A DNA stretch of 64,000 nt from Kiloniella laminariae (lineage in GTDB: Bacteria; Pseudomonadota; Alphaproteobacteria; Kiloniellales; Kiloniellaceae): positions 1 through 64,000 of the forward strand of contig NZ_JAPWGY010000010.1 in assembly GCF_027214005.1 (NCBI RefSeq). The letters run 5' to 3'. The notes under the pieces were generated by a model. The model was not told where the DNA came from. It saw only the letters and a program-made list of their open reading frames with translations, and did not search any database. Both the position numbers and the translations under genes were made by a program. This document shows positions 8,859-17,769 of this stretch, piece after piece (position 1 is the stretch's first letter; each line of letters starts with the position of its first letter).

Positions 8859-10649
8859 CTAGTGAGAATGCCTGGGCAAGCCCTTGTTATCGATAATGCG
8901 CAGGTGTAGGGTGGCTGGTTCAAGGCAGGCTCCGCTGGAAAGCTGACCGACCATAGAGCGATAGATTTCCTGCCATGGGGTCTGGTTATCTAGCTCAGGC
9001 AAGACCAGTTCTGCCTGTCGTTTTGCCAGTTCCTCGTCGCTGATCATCATATCGACTTTGCGATTATTCAGATCTACGCGGATACGATCCCCGGTTTTAA
9101 GCAGGGCCAGACCACCGCCAACTGCAGCTTCAGGTGACGCGTTGAGGATGGAGGGACTGCCGGATGTACCACTCTGGCGTCCATCACCTGCACAGGGCAA
9201 AGAGGTAATGCCCTGTTTTACCAGACTGTCCGGCGGCAGCATGTTGACCACTTCAGCAGAACCGGGATAGCCCACAGGGCCACAGTTTCTTATAAAAAGA
9301 ATGGAATTGGCTGTAACGCCCAGATCAGGGTCGTTGATTCTGCTGTGATAGTCCTCTGATCCTTCGAACACGATAGCATCGCCCATAAACACATTTGGAT
9401 GTTCGGGATCTTCGAGATAGCGTTTTCGAAAAGCCCCGTCTATCGCCGATGTTTTCATGACGGCGTTTTCAAACAGGTTGCCACTGAGAACCATAAGACC
9501 CGCGGACTGTAACAAGGGCTCATCTGCAGCCCGGATTACTTCACGGTCGTGGGTAAAGGCTTCCCGGCAGTTTTCACCAATGGTCTTTCCGTTGACTGTC
9601 AGCGGTTCCTCATGGATCAGACCAGCTGCAATCAATTCGGCCAGGACAGCAGGAACACCACCGGCCTTGTGAAAGCCTTCGCCGAGGAAACGCCCGACGG
9701 GCTGACAGTCCACAATCATCGGAACGTTATAGCCAACCCTTTGCCAATCCTCCATATCAAGATCGACACCCATATGGCGGGCAATGGCAATAAGATGTGG
9801 CGGGCAGTTGGTTGATGCCCCGAGGGAGGACGCGAGAACAATAGCGTTTTCAAAAGCTTCTTTGGTCATGATCTCGGACGGGGTGAGGTCTTCCCACACC
9901 ATCTCGACGATCCGTTTTCCGGTGTGATAGGAAATCTGGCCACGTTCACGGTAAGGCGCAGGAATGGAAGCACAGCCAGGCAGGGACATGCCCAGTGCCT
10001 CGGCCAGGCAGTTCATGGAAAGCGCCGTTCCCATGGTGTTGCAATGCCCGATAGACGGGGCAGAGGCTGCCGCCAGTTCCATAAATCCTTCGTAATCAAG
10101 CTCACCCGCCGCAAGTTGCTGACGGGCCTCCCAGATAATACTGCCAGATCCGACGGTACGACCTTTATGGTATCCATCCAGCATCGGGCCACCGGAAAGG
10201 ACGATTGCCGGCATGTTTACTGTGGCAGCGGCCATAAGGCAGGCCGGGGTTGTCTTGTCACAGCCCGTGGTCAGAACCACACCATCGAGAGGATAACCGT
10301 GAAGAACCTCGACCAGACCAAGATAGGCCAGGTTCCGATCCAGCGCAGCCGTTGGCCTTTTACCGGTTTCCTGGATTGGATGAACCGGAAACTCCAGCGG
10401 AATACCTCCGGCATCACGGATGCCTTCTTTGACCCGGATCGCCAGATCCTGATGATGACGGTTACAGGGTGTAAGGTCTGACCCGGTTTGGGCGATGCCT
10501 ATGATCGGCTTGCCGGATTGCAGCTCTTCACGAGTCAATCCGAAGTTCAGATAACGCTCGAGATAGAGGGCCGACATGCCGGGATCTTCGACATCATCAA
10601 ACCATTTTTTACTGCGAAGCTGTTCTTTGGTAATCGGATTGCGGGTCAT
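8859..10649 (-). CDS. xylD: IlvD/Edd-family sugar-acid dehydratase, D-xylonate dehydratase-like
   Basis: The 596-residue protein closely follows Caulobacter D-xylonate dehydratase over its whole length, including the LPRHSH tail. The Fe-S cysteines C62 (TPCNR), C130 (TTGCDKTTPAC) and C203 (GHCNTMG) are present, with Mg-binding K132 and D131 beside C130. The enzyme removes water from an aldonate to give a 2-keto-3-deoxy acid. Because the next genes are KDG kinase and KDPG aldolase, which need a six-carbon product, I infer that the physiological substrate is a hexonate (for example gluconate, galactonate or mannonate) rather than xylonate; members of this family are often promiscuous. The symbol reflects similarity only. 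Confidence 0.82.
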   Translation of the reverse strand: MTRNPITKEQLRSKKWFDDVEDPGMSALYLERYLNFGLTREELQSGKPIIGIAQTGSDLTPCNRHHQDLAIRVKEGIRDAGGIPLEFPVHPIQETGKRPTAALDRNLAYLGLVEVLHGYPLDGVVLTTGCDKTTPACLMAAATVNMPAIVLSGGPMLDGYHKGRTVGSGSIIWEARQQLAAGELDYEGFMELAAASAPSIGHCNTMGTALSMNCLAEALGMSLPGCASIPAPYRERGQISYHTGKRIVEMVWEDLTPSEIMTKEAFENAIVLASSLGASTNCPPHLIAIARHMGVDLDMEDWQRVGYNVPMIVDCQPVGRFLGEGFHKAGGVPAVLAELIAAGLIHEEPLTVNGKTIGENCREAFTHDREVIRAADEPLLQSAGLMVLSGNLFENAVMKTSAIDGAFRKRYLEDPEHPNVFMGDAIVFEGSEDYHSRINDPDLGVTANSILFIRNCGPVGYPGSAEVVNMLPPDSLVKQGITSLPCAGDGRQSGTSGSPSILNASPEAAVGGGLALLKTGDRIRVDLNNRKVDMMISDEELAKRQAELVLPELDNQTPWQEIYRSMVGQLSSGACLEPATLHLRIIDNKGLPRHSH

Positions 10650-10699
10650 GTCATACTCTGTTTATCGGCGTAGAGGGCTTCGATGTCGGGTTGGTCTGT

Positions 10700-11491
10700 T
10701 TAATTATCAGCAATCCGGTTACGGCCAATCAGGGGATACTGTTCGACCTCCAGTACCGTGCCGGTGACGGGAGCAGATTTGTCTGACAACCAGAAGACGG
10801 CATGCTGGGCTACCTGTTCAGGCAAGAGGATCATTCCTGTCGGGGCGGAAAGCGGTGAAAGATCATCCAGCCAGTTTTCCGGGCGGCCTTCTGCCAGTTG
10901 CAGTTTGTGTTCGTTTTCTGTGTAAGTCCAGCCGACATTCAGCTGGTTTACCCTGATTTTTTCTGGTCCGAAGGCATCACCGAGATTCCGGGTCATGGTC
11001 TGCAGTCCGCCCTTGGAGGTGGAATAGATCAAGAGGTCCGGTTGACCACAGTGTGCGTTGATAGATCCAATATTGACGATACTGCCACAGCCCAGCTTGC
11101 GAAAATTTTCCATGCAGGCCTGTATCATCAGCATCGGTGCCCGCAGATTGATTGCCATAACCTGCTCAAAAGCCTCGGCAGTCAGGCTGTCGATGTTGTG
11201 TCTGGGGGAAATTCCCGCGTTATTGACCAGACCATCAACTTTGCCAAAACGCTTGAGAGCTGTTGCAACCAGTTTGGCAGGGAAGGCGGGATCGGCTATA
11301 TCGCCGGACAGGCCTGCGACGCGATCTAGGCCATAGCCCTTACCCAGTTCATCAATCGCTGTTTCAACCAGTTGTTCACGTAAACCATGCAAGAAGACTG
11401 ACCCACCTTCTTTCAGGATTTCTTCTGCAATCTTTCGCCCAATGCCACTGCTGGATCCGGTTACCAATATACTTTTGTTTTTCAGTATCAT
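10700..11491 (-). CDS. short-chain dehydrogenase/reductase, probable sugar dehydrogenase
   Basis: The 263-residue classical SDR has the cofactor motif TGSSSGIG (11-18), NNAG (90-93) and the catalytic set S143, Y156 and K160 (YSTSK). In this operon (importer, lactonase, dehydratase, KDG kinase, KDPG aldolase) the missing first reaction is oxidation of an aldose at C1 to a lactone, and this is the only dehydrogenase present. I therefore infer an NAD(P)-dependent aldose 1-dehydrogenase. A keto-acid or polyol dehydrogenase is possible. It is 11 bases downstream of the lactonase gene, so they are co-transcribed. Confidence 0.72.
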   Translation of the reverse strand: MILKNKSILVTGSSSGIGRKIAEEILKEGGSVFLHGLREQLVETAIDELGKGYGLDRVAGLSGDIADPAFPAKLVATALKRFGKVDGLVNNAGISPRHNIDSLTAEAFEQVMAINLRAPMLMIQACMENFRKLGCGSIVNIGSINAHCGQPDLLIYSTSKGGLQTMTRNLGDAFGPEKIRVNQLNVGWTYTENEHKLQLAEGRPENWLDDLSPLSAPTGMILLPEQVAQHAVFWLSDKSAPVTGTVLEVEQYPLIGRNRIADN

Positions 11492-11502
11492 ATCTGGATT
11501 TT

Positions 11503-12381
11503 CTAATCTTTATAATTAACGGATGTTTCGGGAATTCCTGCAATGTCGAGATCCAGTTTGAACAGGGCTCCGGCATCCGGATTGTGCGATATTTCCTCAG
11601 GCGTCAGTCTTGTGGAGGCAGAGGTGATATAAAGTGTTTTAAGGTCCTTACCGCCAAAGCAAACCGAGGTTGGTCGTTGAACCGGCAGCTCCAGCTTGCG
11701 CTCGATTGTGCCGTCGGGCTGATAGCGGGTGATCGCCCAGCCATCCCATTGTGCGTTCCATAAGCAGCCTTCGCTATCAATGGTCATGCCATCAGGATAT
11801 CCGTCGGATTCTGACAGTTGTGCGAAAACTTCGGGTTTGCTGTTGATACCGTATTCTTCATCGTACCTTGCTGTCATGATCCTGCGAGAGGGAGAGTCTG
11901 CAAAGTAGATCCGCTCACCCGCGGGGCTAAAGGCGGGGCCATTGAAGACAACGAAAGCTCCATCCTGTTGCAGGATCTGCCCGCGGGTATAGCGCCAACA
12001 CCTGCCGAGAGGCGACGTTTCCTTGAGGTGTTTGGTTCCGAAAAAGAAATTGCCATAACGATCTGCTTTTCCGTCGTTCATCAGACACTCGGTACTGGCA
12101 AGACTTGGCGCAAGCGGTGATACAATCCCGCTGTCCATGTCAATGAGGGAAAGTCCCTGTCCCAGGGCGGCAATAAGTCCCCCATCATCACAAAGAGCGA
12201 TGGAACCTGCTGGAGCGGGCAAGGCAAGGCTGTGCGTAGTCTTTCCGTCCGCACTTTTACGGTATAGTCTGGCATTTTCGATATCCAGCCAATAGAGGCA
12301 ATTGTCCCTGAAGTCCCAGAGGGGAGATTCTCCCAGCAGGGCCGGGCCTTCCCAAATTTTTTCAACAGCACAGCTTTGCAT
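11503..12381 (-). CDS. SMP-30/gluconolactonase family lactonase
   Basis: This 292-residue six-bladed beta-propeller belongs to the SMP-30/gluconolactonase/LRE family. Metal-site residues are recognisable: E18 in LGESPLWD, N148 in FNGPAFSP and D197 in DGYPDGMTID; N102-D103 in MNDGKADRYGN is also conserved. It should hydrolyse the sugar lactone made by the neighbouring dehydrogenase to the aldonate used by the dehydratase. No signal peptide is seen, so it acts in the cytoplasm. The gene is 10 bases downstream of the transporter ATPase. Confidence 0.85.
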   Translation of the reverse strand: MQSCAVEKIWEGPALLGESPLWDFRDNCLYWLDIENARLYRKSADGKTTHSLALPAPAGSIALCDDGGLIAALGQGLSLIDMDSGIVSPLAPSLASTECLMNDGKADRYGNFFFGTKHLKETSPLGRCWRYTRGQILQQDGAFVVFNGPAFSPAGERIYFADSPSRRIMTARYDEEYGINSKPEVFAQLSESDGYPDGMTIDSEGCLWNAQWDGWAITRYQPDGTIERKLELPVQRPTSVCFGGKDLKTLYITSASTRLTPEEISHNPDAGALFKLDLDIAGIPETSVNYKD

Positions 12382-12391
12382 TTATCGAGAC

Positions 12392-13516
12392 CTATATCCG
12401 CATTTCGCTTTTCGGGTCAAACAAACTGGCTTTGCCCATATCGACCATAAAGGCCATCGTCTCGCCAGGATTTGACGTGTTGTAGGGATTGACACGGGCA
12501 ATAACCTCCCGGCCACCCAGTTCAATATAGGTTAGCGTATCTGCCCCGGTTGGTTCCAGTACTTCCACCTGACAATCAAATGGCTGAAGCCTTTTGTTCT
12601 GGGTCATCTCTGCATCAGAGCGATGGGTCAGGGTTTCCGGGCGAATGCCAAGGATGACCTCTCGTCCGATCCATTCGCCGATACTTTGCAGATCATCCGG
12701 AAGAGCAAGGAAAACAGAACTGCGTTCCCCACGGGCTGTCCGTTCAATAGAAACACCAAGACGATCGTTTTCACTGACAACTGTTGCCGGGATAAAGTTC
12801 ATGGCCGGGGAACCGACAAAACCTGCGACATACATATTTGCCGGGCGTTCATAGACTTCCTGCGGGCTGGCAAATTGCTGGATCTCGCCTTCACGCAGGA
12901 TGGCAATCCGGCTGGCCAGGGTCATGGCCTCGATCTGGTCGTGGGTAACATAGACCATGGTTGTGCCAAGACGCTGATGCAGCTTTTTGATTTCTGTCCG
13001 CATCTCGACCCGCAACTTGGCATCAAGGTTGGAGAGAGGCTCATCAAACAGGAATATTTCGGGTTTACGCACCAATGCACGGCCCATTGCCACACGTTGG
13101 CGCTGTCCTCCGGACAGCTGGGCCGGTTTCCGGTCGCGGAGATGATCGATTTGCAACATACGCGCGGCTTCATCGACGCGTCTCTCCCGGTCTTCTTTGG
13201 TAACCTTGCGCATTTCCAGACCGAAACCGATGTTCCGTTCAACGGTCATGTTTGGATAGAGCGCATAGCTCTGGAATACCATGGCAATATCACGATCTTT
13301 GGGGTGGACGTCGTTGACCACCTTGTTATTGATCAGAATTTCACCGTCTGTAATGGTGTCCAGCCCGGCAATCATGTTCAACAGAGTCGATTTGCCACAG
13401 CCGGAAGGGCCGAGGAGAACAAGAAATTCACCGTTTTCCAGTTCCAGATCAATGCCTTTGAGAACATCGACGGCACCATAGGATTTCTTGACGTTTTGAA
13501 TGGTCAGGGTCGCCAT
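12392..13516 (-). CDS. gtsD: sugar ABC transporter ATPase (MalK/UgpC/GtsD type)
   Basis: This 374-residue CUT1-type ATPase has Walker [10 protein letters not shown] (about 37-45), the ABC signature [14 protein letters not shown], a Walker B ending [15 protein letters not shown] and a C-terminal OB-fold (TOBE) domain starting near residue 235. It powers import through the two permeases encoded just upstream. AAGGAG precedes the ATG. It is 13 bases after the second permease gene. A paralogue sits in the ugp operon at 58856-59920. Confidence 0.88.
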   Translation of the reverse strand: MATLTIQNVKKSYGAVDVLKGIDLELENGEFLVLLGPSGCGKSTLLNMIAGLDTITDGEILINNKVVNDVHPKDRDIAMVFQSYALYPNMTVERNIGFGLEMRKVTKEDRERRVDEAARMLQIDHLRDRKPAQLSGGQRQRVAMGRALVRKPEIFLFDEPLSNLDAKLRVEMRTEIKKLHQRLGTTMVYVTHDQIEAMTLASRIAILREGEIQQFASPQEVYERPANMYVAGFVGSPAMNFIPATVVSENDRLGVSIERTARGERSSVFLALPDDLQSIGEWIGREVILGIRPETLTHRSDAEMTQNKRLQPFDCQVEVLEPTGADTLTYIELGGREVIARVNPYNTSNPGETMAFMVDMGKASLFDPKSEMRI

Positions 13517-13529
13517 GAGAGTTTTCTCC

Positions 13530-14417
13530 TTACCCTTTGACTGAACCGGCGGTCAAACCACGAACGAAGTAGCGCCCGGCCAGGACATAGACGGCCAGTG
13601 TCGGAGCAGCCGTTATCAGGGCTGCCGCCATATCGACGTTGTAGCGTTTGACACCGGTTGTGGTGTTAACAAGATTGTTGAGAGCAACAGTGACGGGCTG
13701 ACCACCACCTGTTGTGAAAGAGGCACCAAACAGGAAGTCATTCCAGATCTGGGTAAACTGCCATATGATTGTCACCACTATAATCGGCGGGGAAAGCGGT
13801 AGAAGGATGCGCCAGAATATGGTGAAGAAACCAGCACCATCAATGGTCGCCGCTTTGATCAGATCATCGGGAATGCTGACATAGTAGTTTCTGAAAAACA
13901 GCACGGTGAAGGGCAGTCCATAGACGATGTGAACGAGAACCAGTCCGGGAACCGTGTTGGCCAACCCCAGAAAACCCAAAGACTGGGCCATGGGCAACAA
14001 CACCACCTGGAAGGGGATGAAACAGCCAAACAGGATCATGGCAAAGACCATGTTGGCGCCGCGAAACTTGAACTTTGTCAGGGCATAGCCGGTAAGAGCA
14101 CCAAGAACGGTTGAGATCAGGACCGCAGGAATGGTCATCATGACCGAATTCCAGAAATAGGGTTTCAGACCGGTGCAGCTGACGCCGATACAGGCTTCAC
14201 TCCAGGCATAGCGCCAGGATTCCAGATTGATTTCGGCCGGCAGGGATAACAAGGTGCCGTTGCGGATCTCGTCCAGATCCTTGAAGGATGTCGAAAGCAC
14301 GACAATCAGCGGCAGAATGTAATAGGCGCCAAAGCTGATCAGCAAGAAATAGAGGCCAAAGCGGCCAGCGCTGCGCCAGGGGCTGTTGCCGCCGGGCAGG
14401 GACGCAATATCAGCCAT
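13530..14417 (-). CDS. gtsC: sugar ABC transporter permease 2 (GtsC/MalG type)
   Basis: The 295-residue inner-membrane permease has six predicted membrane spans and the binding-protein-dependent transport EAA loop (IKAATIDGAGFFTIFWRILL). Its start overlaps the end of the upstream permease by eight bases, which indicates translational coupling. It resembles the GtsC component of Pseudomonas glucose/mannose importers. The exact sugar cannot be read from sequence, but the catabolic genes indicate an aldose or aldonate that enters the Entner-Doudoroff route. Confidence 0.85.
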   Translation of the reverse strand: MADIASLPGGNSPWRSAGRFGLYFLLISFGAYYILPLIVVLSTSFKDLDEIRNGTLLSLPAEINLESWRYAWSEACIGVSCTGLKPYFWNSVMMTIPAVLISTVLGALTGYALTKFKFRGANMVFAMILFGCFIPFQVVLLPMAQSLGFLGLANTVPGLVLVHIVYGLPFTVLFFRNYYVSIPDDLIKAATIDGAGFFTIFWRILLPLSPPIIVVTIIWQFTQIWNDFLFGASFTTGGGQPVTVALNNLVNTTTGVKRYNVDMAAALITAAPTLAVYVLAGRYFVRGLTAGSVKG

Positions 14418-15333
14418 GTTTCCGCTCCCTCAGTTCTGAATAAAGATAGGGGATGACGATTGCCATTACAGTGGCCAGCATCATCATGGCAGAGGCGGCA
14501 CCAAGGCCGATCTGGTTGCGGCGAAAGGTCATTTCATACATAAAGTTTGCTGGCATGATCGAGCTGTTCCCCGGACCACCGCCGGTCAGGGCTACAACGA
14601 GGTCAAAGCTTTTGACAGCCATATGTGCCAGGATAAAGAAACTGCTGAGAAAAACCGGGCGCAGGGTTGGCAGAATGATCACAAGATAAATGCGTGAAAG
14701 GGATGCTCCGTCCAGATAGGCTGCCTTGATGATCTCGCTGTCTACGCCGCGCAAAGCTGCCAGAAACAACGCCATGACAAAACCCGATGATTGCCAGACA
14801 GCGGCAATGACAAGGGTGTAGATCGCCATGTCGCTGTTGATCAGCCAGTCAAAGGAAAAACTCTCCCAACCCCAGGAATGAAACATTTTTTCCAGCCCGA
14901 GACCCGGGTTGAGGATCCATTTCCAGGCTGTACCGGTGATGATAAAGGAAATCGCCATGGGATAGAGATAAACGGTACGCAGCAGCCCCTCGGCACGAAC
15001 ACGCTGATCCAGCGCAACCGCGAGAAGACACCCCAGTACGATGGCAATCAGGATGAACAGTCCCCCGAAAACCAGCAGGTTTTCCATGGCAACATGCCAG
15101 GTCGACATTTTCCAGAGCCGGACATACTGATAGATACCATCAAAGGAATAGGTCGGCAGCATCTTTGACTTGGTAAAAGAGACATATCCGGTCCAGGCAA
15201 TGAAGCCATAGACAAAAAATATGATCAGGGCAAAGGTTGGTGCGACCACCAGTTTCGCCACATTCCAGCGCAGCCAGTCCGCGAGCGGCCGTTTGGCAGG
15301 TAGAGATTTTTCAGTCATGGAGTTTGTCATCAT
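14410..15333 (-). CDS. gtsB: sugar ABC transporter permease 1 (GtsB/MalF type)
   Basis: This inner-membrane permease has six predicted spans and an EAA loop (IIKAAYLDGASLSRIYLVIILP). The frame is open to a TTG at 15372, but tandem ATGs at 15333 and 15330 and another at 15318 are better starts because the extra residues are not family-like; a GGAA lies almost against the first ATG, so the exact start is uncertain. It follows the binding-protein gene after a 160-base spacer with a strong hairpin, the usual arrangement for making more binding protein than membrane components. Confidence 0.82.
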   Translation of the reverse strand: MMTNSMTEKSLPAKRPLADWLRWNVAKLVVAPTFALIIFFVYGFIAWTGYVSFTKSKMLPTYSFDGIYQYVRLWKMSTWHVAMENLLVFGGLFILIAIVLGCLLAVALDQRVRAEGLLRTVYLYPMAISFIITGTAWKWILNPGLGLEKMFHSWGWESFSFDWLINSDMAIYTLVIAAVWQSSGFVMALFLAALRGVDSEIIKAAYLDGASLSRIYLVIILPTLRPVFLSSFFILAHMAVKSFDLVVALTGGGPGNSSIMPANFMYEMTFRRNQIGLGAASAMMMLATVMAIVIPYLYSELRERKHG

Positions 15334-15449
15334 TTCCAGAATATTCACCCGAACCAGGGAAGGAATATTCAATATCTCAGGATCATGCGGCAGAGGGAAG
15401 AACAGCCCGTATCAACCGATCCTGTCTTGTCGGGAGAAACTGTAACTGC

Positions 15450-15479
15450 GAGGCGGTACAGAACAGGTCGTACCGCCTC
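15450..15479 (-). repeat. intercistronic hairpin after the binding-protein gene
   Basis: GAGGCGGTAC (15450-15459) and GTACCGCCTC (15470-15479) form a perfect 10-bp stem with a 10-base loop just beyond the binding-protein stop codon. No U-tract follows in the direction of transcription, so it is better explained as an mRNA-stabilising or partial-attenuation hairpin than as a terminator. Confidence 0.6.
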
Positions 15480-15493
15480 TGTCCAGCTATAGC

Positions 15494-16756
15494 TTACTCG
15501 GCCAGTTCAATAGCCTCGGCCAGGCGCTCTACGGCAGCCTCTGATGTCATGTCAGAGTTGAAGTGTTCCGTAACAACATCAAGCACAGCCCCGCGAATGG
15601 CCCCGGCAGCTGCTATTTCATGAGCGACCGAACCAACAAGCTCGCCACCTTCAGAAGAAGCCTGAAGGTCAATCATGGATTTAACAGCACATTCATCAAA
15701 TTTATCGCTGTTAACGCCCATCCGGGCTGGAATGGAACCTTTGTAAAGGTTGAAGGTTTCCTGGAACTTCTCTCCAAGGATCAGGCGTGCCAGAAGTTCC
15801 TGGCCGGCGTTGTCATCCGCACTGGTTACCTTGAACATGGCAAAGCTGTCAGAGTTCAGAATGTAGCCACCGTTTGAAGGTGTCGGGATGCAGAGGAAGT
15901 CAACGCCCGGTTTTTTACCCGCAGCAACAAACTCGCCTTTGGCCCAGTCGCCCATAATCTGCATCGCTGCTTCTCCGCGCATAACCATCCCTGTTGCCAG
16001 GTTCCAGTCACGTCCCGGAAAATCGGCATCCACATAACCGCGCATCTTGCGCATCTGGTCAAAGACCTTCTTCATGGTGTCCGATTTCAAGGTTTCCGGG
16101 TCTTTTTCCACAAAAGCCTTGTTAAAGAACTCTGCACCGCCCAAACCTAGCGCCACAGTTTCGAATATTGTCGCATCCTGCCAGGGTTGACCGCCGTGAG
16201 CGAGCGGCGTAATCCCTGCGGCCATCAGTTTATCAGCAATGGCGTTGAACTCGTCCCAAGTACGCGGGGGTTCAGCATCAACCTTCGCCAGTACTTCAGG
16301 ATTGGCCCAGATCCAGTCAACACGGTGGATATTGACGGGAACAGCAACGTATTTTCCGTCATATTTTACGATGTCCTGAAGCAGTGGCGGCAGGACATTA
16401 TCCCATCCTTCTGCCTCGCCTACGGCTGTCAGATCGCCTAACGCGCCTGTTGCAGCCCATTCATGAATGTTTGGTCCCTTGATCTGAACAGCTGCAGGAG
16501 GATTGCCGGAAAGAACACGCGAGCGCAAAACAGCAGCCTGGGCATCTCCACCACCGCCAGCAACAGGTGCATCAATCCACTTGCCGCCGTTGGCTTCGAA
16601 GTCTTCTTTCAGTGCTTGTACAGCTTTGGCTTCACCACCTGAAGTCCAGTAATGCAGAACTTCTGCCTGTGGCTGGGCATGTGCTGTTGCAGCACCCAGC
16701 AGCAATGTACTGACCAGTGCTGTCGTCATAGTCAATTTATGTGTCAATGTTTTCAT
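15494..16756 (-). CDS. gtsA: periplasmic sugar-binding protein of ABC importer (GtsA type)
   Basis: The 420-residue extracellular solute-binding protein family 1 has a Sec signal peptide (positively charged MKTLTHK, hydrophobic core, cleavage after A27 in ATAHA). The mature protein begins with QPQAEVLHYWTSGGEAKAV, typical of glucose/mannose-binding GtsA proteins. The frame extends 51 bases further up, but ATG 16756 has GGGAGGAAA at proper distance and begins the signal peptide. It is the promoter-proximal gene of the sugar operon and faces the two-component system genes. Confidence 0.87.
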   Translation of the reverse strand: MKTLTHKLTMTTALVSTLLLGAATAHAQPQAEVLHYWTSGGEAKAVQALKEDFEANGGKWIDAPVAGGGGDAQAAVLRSRVLSGNPPAAVQIKGPNIHEWAATGALGDLTAVGEAEGWDNVLPPLLQDIVKYDGKYVAVPVNIHRVDWIWANPEVLAKVDAEPPRTWDEFNAIADKLMAAGITPLAHGGQPWQDATIFETVALGLGGAEFFNKAFVEKDPETLKSDTMKKVFDQMRKMRGYVDADFPGRDWNLATGMVMRGEAAMQIMGDWAKGEFVAAGKKPGVDFLCIPTPSNGGYILNSDSFAMFKVTSADDNAGQELLARLILGEKFQETFNLYKGSIPARMGVNSDKFDECAVKSMIDLQASSEGGELVGSVAHEIAAAGAIRGAVLDVVTEHFNSDMTSEAAVERLAEAIELAE

Positions 16757-17001
16757 CCCGATTTCCTCCCCGAGCTTTTGTTGACAAAGAACCGAACTAC
16801 GTCCCATAGATTATTGTTAGCTGTTCAGGCCGTAGCGGTTTCGATAGTTATAGTTAAACCCCGGGAGTGCCAGTTAAGCGATCTTTTTAGGGTAACAGAA
16901 GATTGCAGTCTGAACTGATTGTTACAAACGGATACATTAAGGTAATAAAAAAGTTTTGTTACAGTCTTTTCCCGCACATGCGAAATTAAACAGGACAAAA
17001 G
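16757..17001. promoter_or_regulatory. divergent control region of sugar operon and two-component genes
   Basis: This 245-base intergenic region must carry both promoters. TTGTTACA occurs twice as a direct repeat (16919-16926 and 16956-16963), and GTAACA (16892-16897) is an inverted copy of its core. These are candidate binding sites for the adjacent response regulator; the 37-base spacing of the direct copies is not typical of an OmpR tandem site, so the assignment is weak. No gene is present. Confidence 0.4.
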
Positions 17002-17769
17002 ATGGAAAAGGTCAAACATCTTCTGATTGTTGATGATGATGCCGAAATCCGGGAGCTCCTAACCGGATTCCTGACCCAGCGGGGTTATCGGGTCTCGGTG
17101 GCTGGATCGGGGAACGAGATGCGTCGCGAACTATCCCGCTGGTCGATTGACCTTATTATTCTGGATATCATGCTGCCCGGTGAGGATGGTCTGAGCCTCT
17201 GTCGATCTGTGCGGGAAAGCTCGACAGTTCCCATCATCATGCTAACAGCCGTCACAGGGGATGCAGATCGGATTGTCGGACTTGAAGTCGGGGCGGATGA
17301 TTATCTCGAGAAACCCTTTAATCCCCGAGAGCTTCTCGCCCGGATGAAAGCCATCTTCCGGCGGGTATCCGGAGGAGCCAGTGATGGTGAAGAGGAACTG
17401 TCTGGCCCAGTAAAAAATCGACAGTTCAGATTTGCCGGATGGCAACTGCATGAAGGCAAGCGGGAAGTGCGATCCCCTGAAAAGTTTATTGTGCATTTGT
17501 CATCTGGGGAATTTGCGCTTCTTGTCGCTTTTCTTGAGCGTCCACAAACCGTCCTGACGAGAGATGATCTGATCAATGCTACAAGGGGAGTGGAGGCTAT
17601 CGCTTTTGATCGAAGTATTGATATACAAATCAGTAGATTAAGGAGAAAACTTGAAGTTGATTCTGATAAGCCGAGATTAATAAAAACAGTGCGTGGGCAA
17701 GGGTACATTTTTGCAGAGCAGGTCAAACAGTCTTCTGAAACTGTTCCCCATCAGGATCAACGGTCTTGA
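17002..17769 (+). CDS. gltR: OmpR-family response regulator, GltR-like
   Basis: The 255-residue protein has a receiver domain (acidic pocket VDDD at 10-13, phosphoacceptor D55 in IILDIMLPGEDG, T82, K104 in LEKPF) and a C-terminal winged helix with RSIDIQISRLRRKLE. Its gene overlaps the histidine kinase gene and is divergent from the sugar importer operon. The same arrangement occurs for GltR-GtrS beside glucose importer genes in Pseudomonas, so control of the sugar operon is inferred. The ATG has ACAGGAC upstream. Confidence 0.85.
   Translation: MEKVKHLLIVDDDAEIRELLTGFLTQRGYRVSVAGSGNEMRRELSRWSIDLIILDIMLPGEDGLSLCRSVRESSTVPIIMLTAVTGDADRIVGLEVGADDYLEKPFNPRELLARMKAIFRRVSGGASDGEEELSGPVKNRQFRFAGWQLHEGKREVRSPEKFIVHLSSGEFALLVAFLERPQTVLTRDDLINATRGVEAIAFDRSIDIQISRLRRKLEVDSDKPRLIKTVRGQGYIFAEQVKQSSETVPHQDQRS

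Noticed and set aside
9924-10481. A 185-codon plus-strand frame opposite the sugar-acid dehydratase
   Set aside because: It mirrors the Fe-S dehydratase coding region and carries no recognisable domain or ribosome site.
12623-13540. A 305-codon open frame on the plus strand
   Set aside because: It is antisense to the ABC ATPase gene across its whole length, has no family motifs and no ribosome site, and is explained by codon bias of the real gene.
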